This document shows, in pieces, positions 12,351-24,946 of a stretch of 64,000 nucleotides of DNA. Position 1 is the stretch's first letter; the number at the start of each line of letters is the position of its first letter. Location of the stretch: the NCBI RefSeq assembly GCF_029633865.1, contig NC_079222.1, forward strand, positions 32,678,695 to 32,742,694. Direction: 5' to 3'. The translations under genes were made by a program, and so were the position numbers. This DNA comes from Lampris incognitus. Lineage: Eukaryota > Chordata > Actinopteri > Lampriformes > Lampridae. The notes beneath the pieces are model-generated. The model was not told where the DNA came from. It ran no database searches and saw nothing but the letters and a program-made list of their open reading frames with translations.

Positions 12351-15300
12351 ACCTTCTCCTCCTCTAATTAGAGCAGGACATGAGGCTTTTTCTCTGTGTG
12401 TGTGTGTGTGTGTGTAGGCATTGTATGGTGGAATTTTTACTCTAGAATATTTATCAAAGAAGGTTGGGTCAGTTCATCTGGATACAATGTTTATTGACAA
12501 GATACATTTCATCACTCATCCTTCTTTGATGTTCTTGCCTGGATTACTGGGCATGCACCAAGACCGGGATATTCATATCTTTATACAATGCCCACAAAAG
12601 CATGTTAAGACGGCGTCGTGTTGGTGCCGAACAGGCGCTGGTAATTGCAGTAGCGACCTGCTCTGGGAGAGAAGCCCAATTATTATTTGCTTTCGAACGT
12701 GGAAACGCGTGCGCGGTGCTCCCTCTAGTGGTTGCAATGATAGTGCTTCGCCGGGAACGCGCTCGCTACCTGATGACGTCAGCCAAAACTGACTATTGTC
12801 TGCCGTGTTTTATCCCATCCCTTTTTACCTCTTCGTGCCTGATATTCTTTCTTGTTCGCTTAGCGTTTCATCCTCTACTTTCAGAATTCATCCTCCGCTC
12901 TCTTTGTTTCCTATCACGTTGTGCATCTTTTGTTCTCTTATTCTGCGTTGTTATCTGCCACGACTGTCAGACTGACAGTCGGAAGTGGCATTCAGATGGA
13001 GCTGTGTTCATTAATACTGTATAGAAGACGTAGAATGAAGTAATGATTAAGTCATTGTCTTAAAACCTCACACATAATTAGTATCCAGACAAACGATATA
13101 TGGTTTATCTGGCTTTTACAGTAATTTAATCTTTTTTTTTTTCAGTAACATGTATTGAATTTGATTTGTGATTGTGCTGAGACGCATGACTGACGGAGGC
13201 AATACACTGTCAGGGTTTATTTAACAACTTAATGTGTTTTATGACCTGCAAAGCAGGCCCATTTAGTATGTATTCTAAATATCCATTTAATGTGTTTACA
13301 TGAGCGCTCGTGTGTGTGTGTGTGTGTGTGTGGGGGGGGGGGGGGTGCAGATCTTTTGGCAGGAGGACTTTAGATGGGGAGACAAGCAGCAGCAGTCAAT
13401 AAATAAATATATAAATAAATATGTAAATGCTCATTATGAAAATGAACTGGACACTCGGGTCTGTGACCCTTTTTAAAACTTTGTCAAGCGGCACGTGGCA
13501 TCCTAAAGGTTGCCGACCCCTGGCAGCAGCCGTATACGTCGAGTGTGTGGGAACGCCTCGCTAACGACGAAACCTGTGCTACTGTCACTCGCCGAATATG
13601 CAAGTCCGTTGTGAAACACAGCAGAAGTATGCACGCTCGCCTGAAAGCCGAGCTGCCGAGGAATGCGGCAAAACCTCTCAGCAGCAGTCGGTCAGTTGGT
13701 GGCGTCACGTCCTGCCGTGACAGCGAAAAGACGGCTGCAAATCACCAGTTTTGCTGGCTGAATTTCATGGTGAAAGATATTATAGGCCTTCAGCCGCGGT
13801 AAATGGAGAAGACATCGCTACGACAGCCGGGCTCGAAAAGCAAAAACTGACTGAGCACGACTAAGACTTACGTAGGCTTACAGTCTAGGGCGTGCCTGAG
13901 TTTTGTTTTCCTCCTCGTTTTTCCCCCCCAACATTTCAATTTTTCTTTTTTCTTTTTTTTGCACTTCAGTGGGAGTTGTAGCGCATATCAGTTATTGTTG
14001 CATGCATTGATGCAGCTGAGTTGCAACCAGTTGTTTCTACTTGATTCTGTTGCGTGTAAACGCTGTGTATGACCTGTCTGTTGTCAGCATACACATTATG
14101 TTTGCTAATGCAGGTTATCACCTGAGGGGGCACGGTGGCGCAGTGGTTAGCGCAGTCGCCTCACAGCAAGAAGGTCCAGGGGTCGAGCTCCCGAGTAGTC
14201 CAACCTTGGGGATCATCCCGGGTTGTCCTCTGTGTGGAGTTTGCATGTTCTCCCCGTGTCTGCGTGGGTTTCCTCCGGATGCTTCGGTTTTCTCCCACAG
14301 TCCAAAGACACGTAGCTCAGGTGAATCGGCTGTACTAAATTGTCCCTAGGTGTGAATATGTGTGTGTGTGTGGGCCCTGTGATGGACTGGCGGGCTGTCC
14401 AGGGTGTCTCCCCACCTTCTGCCCAATGACTGCTGTGATAGGCTCCAGCATCCCTGTGCAGGATAAGCGGCTACGATAATGGATGGATGGATTGTCACTT
14501 GTTGCAAAGCAGTCCCTTCTCCGGTGGTTTTATTCATGACGTCATCAGCAAGTCAGGGTCGACTCGACTTTCATCACAAAAGAGTCGACTTAAAAAAAAA
14601 AATAAAGTCATGCAACCCCTAGTTTTTTTTTCTTTTGATCCCCCCCCCCACTTTTCTCCCCAATTATATCTGGCCAATTACGCCACTCTTCCGAGCTGTC
14701 CCGGTCGCTGCTCCACCCCCTCTGCCGATCCTGGGAGGGCTGCGAACCACCACATGCCTCCTCCGATACATGTGGAGTCGCCAGCCACTTCTTTTCACCT
14801 GACAGTCAGCAGTTTCACCAGGTGGACGTAGCGCATGGGAGGATCACGCTATTCCCCCCCCGAACAGGCACCCCTACCGACCAGAGGAGGCACTAGTGCA
14901 GCGACCAGGGCACATACCCACATCCGACTTCCCACAGTTGTGGCTAGGGGTGCCTGACCAAGCCGGAGGTAACACGGGGATTCGAACCGGCGATCCTCGT
15001 GTTGGTAGGCAACGGAATAGACTGCCACGCTACCCGGGCGCCCCATGCAACCTCTAGTTTGTATGTATGTTTGTTTGTGTGTTTAATGGACAGAAAAGAG
15101 AGATGCATTCTCCAGCTCACACTAAGACTGAGCTAGCCATGTAGCTTAAGAGAGGCAGAGAAGAAGGAGCAGAGGAGAGTCAAGAGCAGGGAGGAGATAA
15201 AGAGAGGTGAGCTAGGAGCAATTGATGTTTTCCTATGATCAACAGTTCACTTGTGCGCGTAGCTGATTGTGTTGCTTCATCCAAGTGGACAATCATGTGC

Positions 15301-18300
15301 GACACTGATGGCATTATCTTCTATGAATAGGCCACTGTGTTCGATTTCATTGGCTTTGTTGAGAAGAAGTTGTATAAAGTGTGTGTAACTGGATTCTACA
15401 CGTGCCGTTTCGCACTGACTCGTCTTGCGCCTCTGAACGCCGGCGAAGACAAAAGAAAGAAAAAGAGAGGAGGAACAGGGCGATTAACCTGGTAGAAGAA
15501 CACACAACATGGTTTTGACATGCCACATTGTTGGGATTTGAGACAGTGGCCAACTGGATGAAGGTGACCTCTAAGGCACAACGTTGGTTTGGTTCAGTAA
15601 GGTTCTCGTATTCGTTTGAAACCAACTGTACACGTGGTTCAGATTTATGAAAATTGGCGTGCGCAGCTGGCAGGACTGTCACATCTGTATGGGACTACTG
15701 TTTAGAATGGAGAATATTGTACTAAGCTGTTTTAAAGCTCACTTGGATGTGCACACATTTTTACACACATCTTGTATGGCCCTTAAAAGGGGTCTGTAGA
15801 AGGGAAGTATAGTTTTGTTGGACCTGCAGGACCTGGTCTGCACTGTCTTGGCCAGAGATGCTAACATACTATGTCAGGAAAGGATGTTGTCAAACTAAGG
15901 GGCCTCAGTGAGTGTCGGGGCCGAGGGGTCAAACTGTGGGGGCATGTACGCAATGTCTTTTTCAGAAATAAAGTGAAGAGAGTAGAACTAAAACTCATGT
16001 GCCGACAGATGTTACTATTATGGGATCAGGGAATATGTATCATTTCATTGTTGTTTTTTTTGCATATGGGTGTTGTTATTTGTGTGGGTACATTCAACAA
16101 CTTTTCTTGTCAAATGTGTGTCTAAGGGTGGCAGTGGTGCAGTGGTTAGTGCGGTCGCCTCACAGCAAGACAGTCCTGGGTTCGAACCCCGGGGTAGTCC
16201 AACCTTGGGGGTCGTCCTCTGTGTTGAGTTTGCCCAGTGAATGACAGAGATAATTATTGGTAAAGATGAATGATTTAATAGATTAAGTAAATAGTCTGGA
16301 TTACAGTTGAACACTTAATATGTGCTCTGTTGATCCTGAAAGATGGCTGAACGTTCTGGCTCCATTCTGGGTTACGGTTATGCCATTTCCCCGCTGGACT
16401 CTACAGGTACTGTCTGTCTTCTCTGGTCATGCCTGAGAAGAGGATTAGTATGAGAATTTGTGATCCTGTGATGATATATCTTAAGACGGAAAAATGTTGA
16501 TGGCTGCAACTGCTGCAGAAATGTCTATTCGAAGGATTGTAGGAGGTCTGTGGTGCCTAATTGGTTGAGAATCAATAGTTTGATGAAAAATGGTCAACGT
16601 CTTGCCTGATTAGCAAGTGAAAGTCAGATGCAGTGATATGGGAAGATAGAAATGAGGTTAGGTAGTGGGAGGCAGCCTTTTTGAAAAGATTTTCTTGTGA
16701 CCTGACATCCTTTTAAGGTCTGAATGGGGCTTGAAGGGGCCCTTCTTCCTTGGAAGGTGAGTCTTGACCTGAAAAATCTGGATCTATGGTGAATGGACCT
16801 GGAATTTCTGGAGAAGGTGGAAGGGAAGCATTTGATGTTTCTGAAAAATTCGTGAACAGCTCTTGATACGAGTCAGGGAATGAACCTGGCACCTCTAAGA
16901 GTGGAGGATGGCGGCCCTGACATTCTGAATATTGTGAGGAAGAGCGTTGGAATTCTGGATGGGAGGAGGGGGAGTAATCTAGACTATGAAGATGAGGAAA
17001 AGAGAATCCCTGAAATCTATGAGAAGAGATTAGATGGTTGTCTTTCCATTCCCTAGCTAGAAGTGGATAAAGAACCCATTATCTCTCTAAAAATTGTACG
17101 TTAAAGAAGCAGATGACTTCTCTAAGAGGTGTCTGTAGAAGGCCCCTGTCTTTGAAGCCCTGGTGTCCTTGGAACAGGAGGATCAATACTTTTCTGAATG
17201 GAAGCTGGAGGGCTATCTGCCAGGTAGATAGCCTGGAGGGGAATATGTGTTTAGTCGCGTTTGTGTGTATGTGTGTGTGTGTGTGTGTGTGTCCACGGCT
17301 AATCTCGCAAACTACTGGACCCATCAACCCTAAATTTCTATGCACAGTTCTGACTATATGATGAAGAGGATTAGTATGTACTAGTATTAGTATCTCGTGG
17401 TTGTGGTGATTCAGAACCTATGAAAAATGTTTGTTCTCACTCTCGCCGCTCCCTGTCTTCATTCACTCTAGCTCGCTCGACCAACGCTGCTCTCAGTGCC
17501 CGATATAGACAATGGTACACATGTGCACCAGCGATTGACTCAGATTGGGCGGTGATATCAACAATTATTTAAAGAATTTTGACAATCCAAAAAATGCGTA
17601 AGTTATAAAGGAACAACTTCCTCTAGGTTGCAGTCAAAACAGGAAGTGCTGCATATTCTTGTTTCTGCCCGATCTGAGTCAACTGTAGATGTGAGTCGTG
17701 CATGCATGACCGTAAACGGTTTACCCAGCTTTATTATATTATGAAAATAACGACAGGGTTTGTGGTTAGACCAGAATGGTCGCATAGCAAACCTTTTCTT
17801 TTGGAAGGTGAAAGTTCATATTAGACTTGGTTGCATTCATGCCTAAGAGGCTGCACATCCACAGACTGACAGGCAAAACATTTTTATTAGATAGATTTTT
17901 TTTAGCTTGAGCACTGCATATTGAAAACTTTTTTTCCATATTTCCCATTCACTCAACTTGGGCACTGTGCAAAAGTCTTGCAAGAAGAACACTCTTTTTT
18001 TCTGTCTGTGTAACTGTCCGCTGCTAATCGCGCATACTGCTGGGCCTGTTAGCCTAATATTTTTAGTGCACAGTTATGACTGTATGATCAAGGACCTCTC
18101 GTGGTTGTAGTGATTCAAAACCTTTGAAAAACCTGTTTTTTATTGCAATTGGGTGCTAACTCCTCAGCTGGTTTTTCAGCTAAGCCCAAGCACACTGGAG
18201 AGTGGGAGAACTGCATGCCTGGAGGGGTTCTGCACTCTGCAGAGAACACTCTTCTAGTTTGAAATGTTTTTTTATTCAGCATATGTGCACCGTAGCAGTT

Positions 18301-21300
18301 TGAGTTTGCAAATTACATCCTCAGGTCAACGTTAATACAAGAATGAAATGTCTCTGCACTAACAAAATAATTCATTTAAGGCTAATGCAGAATGCCATTG
18401 TGATTGTGCTTCCTCTACCCAGCTTGACCCTCAGACCCTCCATGGCAAAGACTGGCAGAGAACAGTCATTCCTATGAACGGGGTGAGTGGCTCACACTAG
18501 TTTACACTTATAAAAAAATGTTTTATCCTTCTCATTCTTTTTGCTGCACTGTCTACTTTTACTTTTAGAAGGTCATCAATATTACATGACATATACTTGT
18601 TGAAAATCCTTACATTATAAGTTGTCCGTATCGCACTGAATATAGGCATGGGAGAAGTCCCCAAGATCCTATGTCCATCTCGCAATGATACTGCCAAATT
18701 TCCTGTTTCTCAATTCCCAATGTGAACATTTCATATTGGATGGATTGCAGCAGTGCAGCAGCATTAGCCAACATTTATTATCTATGAACACTATGTCTGT
18801 AGGGTTTTTTTTTTGTAGGTCTTAGGCCTGTAATATACTCTTTGGTTACATGTTAAGTAGCTCTAACTTTTAGCCCCACTTTTGTCTGCATCAGATTGAG
18901 GTTAAGATCTCAATGAAGTTCACCAGCCGAGAGTTCAGCTTGAAGAGGATGCCTTCACGAAAACCTATGGGAGTGTTTGGAGTAAAGATATCAACGGTGA
19001 CCAAGTGAGTTGATCATTTATTTCACTTGTTCACTGACACAGCAGTCAGCTAACTCTACAGTAGTCATCTGGGCACCTGTACTGACACCATGGAAAAAGC
19101 TCCTCTGTGTGGCAGGTGGTGAACACCAGTGACCTCAGTGAGTTTTAAAGCCTAATTTCCGATGAAGAGAACATGGGGAGAGGGGATTCAAGCAAGGAGA
19201 GATACTTAGGCAAGGAGACGTAACCACCAGCCAGAACGCTTAACCTCTCAACCAGGATAATCCTCCAGCGTTGCACTTGGCAGCCTCTTCTACTGGCATC
19301 AACCCACAATTTGGAGGAACTAAGCCAAAATCTGTCACATTTATAGACTCATCTTTTCTGTTCAACACTGACGCCAATACTCTTGGCTCTGTCATCAGAT
19401 CTCACAACTTTTCCTATGCTGACTGAGTTCATTTTTTCTTCCCCTGACACAAAGGTTGAGATATTTATCTCTGTTTGCCTGACCTTACAGTTTTATGTCT
19501 GCCCAAAGCCTCAAGATCAGCTTTAACGTGGCTGAGTCGACCTCATCAGGAATACTTACATGTGTTATCAGCCACATCGCTGTAACGCCCGGCCAGACTG
19601 CCGAATATATCAGTCCTAATATCCACCGGTTGACTGGAGAGCAAAACTGCAGCCCCAACAGACTTTGGTCAATTAAAACTGCTACAGTGATTTTTTTTTA
19701 CATAAGTCTCAATTATGATATTTCTATTTGACCATTTTATACAATGAGTCTAAATGCTTGTCTCTGGGTTGGATTCCCCACAAAATTTGGTGAGATGATT
19801 TACAGCACACTGACAGATACATAGCCACATTTTTACATTACCTCATGGCTGTATGTCTTGCAAACACCCGTTTTATCGCTGAAAAATCCCTTTTCTCTTC
19901 AAAACAAGTGCACAAGCTACCAGGGGGTGAATGTAGATTTTTGCAACGATGAAGTCATTTTTTCCAGAATACACTATTGTTTTGTGCGTAGTATTGCACA
20001 AAGTCAACAAAAATAAATCCAAAACTCTCCTTGGCAGCTTTAAATGGATGGCAGATGTAAAATAAATACTTTAGGGCTTAGTAACTTGTAATGTTAAGAG
20101 CCCAGTTTCCAACATATGTGATCATCTCTGAGAAACTTCAGTGATTTTATGTCACTCTTTTACTGCCAAGTGAGCTGCCATATCCCCCCCCCCCCCGTTT
20201 TTCTCTCCAATTGTACTTGGCCAATTACCCCACTCTTCCGAGCTGTCTTCCCCCTCTGCCGATCCGGGGAGGGCTGCAGACTACCACATGCCTCCTTCGA
20301 TACATGTGGTGTCGCCAGCTGCTTCTTTTCACCTGACAGTGAGGAGTTTCGCCAGGGGGACATAGCGTGTGAGAGGATCACGCTATCCCCCCCCCCCCGA
20401 ACAGGCACCCCAGCCGACCAGAGGAGGCGCTAGTGCAGCAACCAGGACACATACCCACATCCGGCTTCCCACCCGCAGACACGGCCAATTGTGTCTGTAG
20501 GGATGCCCGACCAAGCCGGAGGTAACACGGGGATTCAAACCAACGATCCCCGTGTTGGTAGGCAACGGAATAGACCGCCATGCTACCCGGACGCCCGGCT
20601 GCCATATTCTTTGCTGCGTCCTTTCACATCAGCTAAATACTGAGGTCCCCCAATTAGTGTCTCAACGTTAAAGTCCAAGTGAAATTTCAAATCTCCTCAC
20701 ATTTGATGTAAAAAAACAAACAAAAACAAAACATGCTAAATCAAAGTGATATCAAAGTTATGTGACTTTTTTCATTTTAAAAAGATGGGAAAACGTATTT
20801 TTGTAGTTGTATCCTGAAAATGGCATCGAGACGTCAATGCTGAGTTGGCATTTCCATAATAGCTCTATCATACAACTATGGATGATGTTAAAAGACAATA
20901 GAGAGCACACTTTTTATCATCGAACACGTATTATCTGCACTTCAACTTTTTATCATCTAACACTTATTATCTGCGCTACCTGTCACTTGATGTGTTTATC
21001 AGCTTATTAAGATTTGTGTGTAAACAACAAAATGAGTGCACTGTTCTTGCCTCAAATGGTCTGGACATGCACAAGCATTATTGTCACAATACCATCAAAA
21101 AATAAGTGGTCATTTACAGGGCGTCCAGGTGGCGTGGCAGTCTATTCCGTTGCCTACCAATCCCCGTGTTGCCTACCAATCCCCGTGTTGCCTACCAATC
21201 CCTGTGTTGCCTCCGGCTTGGTCGGGCGTCCCTACAGACACAACTGGCCGTGTCTGCGGGTGGGAAGCCGGATGTTGGTATGTGTCCTGGTCGCTGCACT

Positions 21301-24300
21301 AGCACTTCCTCTGGTCAGTCGGGGCGCCTGTTCGGTGGGGGGGGGACTGGGGGGGAACAGCATGATCCTCCCATGCACTACGTCCCCCTGGTGAAACTCC
21401 TCACTGTCAGGTGAAAAGAAGCAGCTGGCAACTCCACATGTATCGGGGGAGGCATGTGGTAGTCTGGAGCCCTCCCCGGATTGGCAGAGGGGGTGGAGCA
21501 GCGACCGGGATGGCTCGGAAGAGTGGGGTAATTGGCCAAGTACAATTGGGAGGGGGAAAAAAAAGGGGGGGAACCAATGCCAGAGTATTATGCAAATCAA
21601 TTCTCTTTCATCAAGTAAGGCCGAGGTTCAGAATTTAATGCGTTTTGCGATTATTACGGGTCCGACATTTCCTTTAAAGCTGCGATAGGCAACTTTTTTC
21701 AGGGTCATTTGTGAAAAATTCATATCGCTCTTATCGCTATGAGTATTTCAAATGGTCTGAGAGAAAATCAATGCTCTGTTAAACCCTGTGTCTCATGGTC
21801 AGAATCTCACAGCTTTTCCAAAGGAATTGAATCAAGTGCAACTGGACTTGGTATATATCCGTGAAGACGGGCGTTGCTAAACATCAGAACACAAAGAGCC
21901 ATAGACATCTATAGCTCTGATAACGACTCCAAAGAGGATAAATATCTGAGTCTCGTCACCAGCCAGTCAGACTAGCTTGGTCTAATCCGAAAGGCACGAA
22001 CTGATTAAGCCTCTTGGATGAGAGGCGAAACGTCTTCATGGATATATACCAAGTCCAGTTGCACTTGATTCAATTCCTTTGGATAACCATGACCTGGATG
22101 AATGAGAACATTCACAGACATCTCACAGCTTTTCGTCCCTGTGGATCTCAAAGAGTTGGACAGAGTAAACAGCAGTCATCTTAATAAATACTTCATATAT
22201 CTTTAAGTACTGAAGTGATCCACAACATCAATTTTGGGACAACTAAGAGATTCCCTGAAAAAAAAAGAAAAAGTTTTTAGATGCACAGATTAACAACTGC
22301 AATACATTTTTCTCTCCATGGCATTACAGATACAGGTCATCACACAAGGTGATGAGGAAACAGTAATCTTTTATAGATACAGGGCTTCACACCAATCATG
22401 ATGGTGTTACTAACAGTTTCACTGAAAAAAAAAAACTTTTTACATGCATGACTTATTAACAACAACATGAATTTTGCCAGTCACAACAGGCAGGCTCATG
22501 CACATGCATGAAGCTGGCTGTGGGAGGGAAGGAGGATACAGAGTGAGTGGGGAATGGGTTTTTTGGGGGGGTGTCGGAGAAAAATTTTCCACCCCCCAAA
22601 GTTTCCTATTGCAGCTTTAGCATGGCAAACTGTCGCACTACACCATTCAACATCTGGAAGGACCAATACTGATGTTTGCTGGTATGTTTGTATGCTGCTC
22701 AGACAGAGAAATAAATATTTGATTTAATGGCCTGCGGCCTCATTACTCTTAAGTCTTATCCTCTGAATGTGCTGAGCCTACGTGACCTCACAGCATTTAT
22801 CCGAGCCCTCCGTGGATTTCTCCCGAGTTTTTATTTTTTTTATTTTTTATAATTCATGGTGATATTTTTTTCTGGCAATGTCCAAATAGTTGTTAAGTTA
22901 TTATATCTATGTCACTGACATTTTCCCTCTTCACTGCCTATTACTGTTCCCTTTTGATAATTACCAGTTAGGAATTCCCACTAACTTAAACCTTGTCCTG
23001 ATACACTCATTGCCAACCGCAGTAGAGAGAAGTATCAGCTAAATGCTTCTTGATATGTTGAAAATGTCAGGTGTTTTCTATCGTCAGGTTAAGAGACCAA
23101 CAAACAGCTGGCAGCTTGCAGAGTTTCTGCCATGCTGTTGAAAACCAGTGCTTCATATTGAGCAGCACATACTACAGTATTGTATAGAGATGTACTGCAT
23201 GATAGACTAAGTCTACACTGTTGATAGGTGGTTTAGGTATTCTGCGTCTTTTATATCACAACATTTTTCAGGTTTGATGACATAAACTTATGTTGGGATA
23301 AAGGAATCGAAAGGAATCTCTAGGATTACATAAAGTAATGCGGATGACTGTTTAAAAAAGATTAATTGGGATCTGGATCAAAATGTGGCGTTGTTGAAAA
23401 TCAGGAATCAGGAACTCTTTGTCATTTCACTTCATGTACTTATGTACACTAAATGAAATGAAATATCATTTCTCCCACTCCACAGCAGTACAACACAAAG
23501 ACAAAAACACATATCCCAAAACTACAAGAACATATATATCGAAACTAGAATAAATATATCCAAACTAGAACACATATATCCAAACTAAGAACACATATAT
23601 CCAAACTATAACACATATCCAAACTAAGAACACATATATCCAAACTAGAACACATATATCCAAACTAAAAACACACATATATTCAAACTAAGAACACATA
23701 TATCCAAACTATAACACATATCCAAACTAAGAACACATATATCCAAACTAGAACACATATATCCAAACTAAAAACACACATATATTCAAACTAAGAACAC
23801 ATATATCCAAACTAGAACACATATATCCAAACTAAGAACACATATATCCAAACTAAGAACACAAAGATACAAACTAAAATCACATATATCCAAACTAAGA
23901 ACACAAAGATACAAACTAAAATCACATATATCCAAACTAAGAACACATATATACAAACTAAAAACACATATATCCAAACTAAGAACACATTTTTCTGAAC
24001 TAAAAACACGTATATTCAAATTAAGAACACATTTTTCTGAACTAAAAACACATATATCCAAATTAAGAACACATTTTTCTGAACTAAAAACATATATTGT
24101 GGCAGGATGAGGAAAAACACAAGAGACGAAGGCAAGTTTGATGTTTATTCCTCAACTCCAAAAACCAAACTGCAGCAGGAACAACCCTGCACCAGCGAGC
24201 CCGGGAACGTAAACCACGCCCCCAGCCCACAGCCCACAGCCCTGCTGGGTGAGAGGCACAGCCCCCAGTGTCCGCCACAATATATCCAAATTAAGCAGCA

Positions 24301-24857
24301 AACAATCACTGTCCGAGAGAAGGAACACCAGCCATGATGATTGTTGGAACTGCCAGCCTGCTTGGGCTAGCAGTTAGCTTAGCCTGCCCCACTTGCAGGC
24401 TAAGCTAACTGAACAGCCCATGATAACTGAACTGCCCAAATGAACAGACAAAGAATATGCTGGGGTTTCCGCATTGTGCCTTTGTGACGTGGGTGTTGGT
24501 GATGAGACACAATGAGGATTGCTGGTACTCAGCATAGTTATTGTGTATACTGGGTAAGATCTCTTACCATTGAATAGACACCATGTCAACAGGAACACCA
24601 GCACAGAGCCCAAGGCCTTACTTGCCCTCCATTCAGTCAACACAATCTAAACGTTAACCACCATTTTCCCTGGACCATGTTGAGGCTACTGCATCTGGCC
24701 TTTTTAGTCATGTTAGTCAAGTCCCACCACTATAGTGTTAAGAAGAGCAGTAACAAAACACTTAACCGAGATTGGTTCAGTTTTGTTCATCTACTCCCAC
24801 TTTCATTACAAAAACCCAGGTTTTATCACTTAAAATTGAGTTTATGTGAGAGCTCAT

Positions 24858-24946
<89 letters not shown>

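Larger units (their letters stand above)
21676..22619. mobile_element. Non-autonomous DNA transposon with terminal inverted repeats
   Basis: The left end aaagctgcgataggcaac mirrors the right end, which reads in reverse aaagctgcaataggaaac. No transposase inside. A 303-bp Penelope-derived insertion (21818-22120) is nested within it. Superfamily not assigned. Confidence 0.6.

Noticed and set aside
13545..13802. An independent host zinc-finger gene
   Set aside because: The first zinc ligand is lost and the match is limited to one degenerate BED-like segment beside a hAT-like end.
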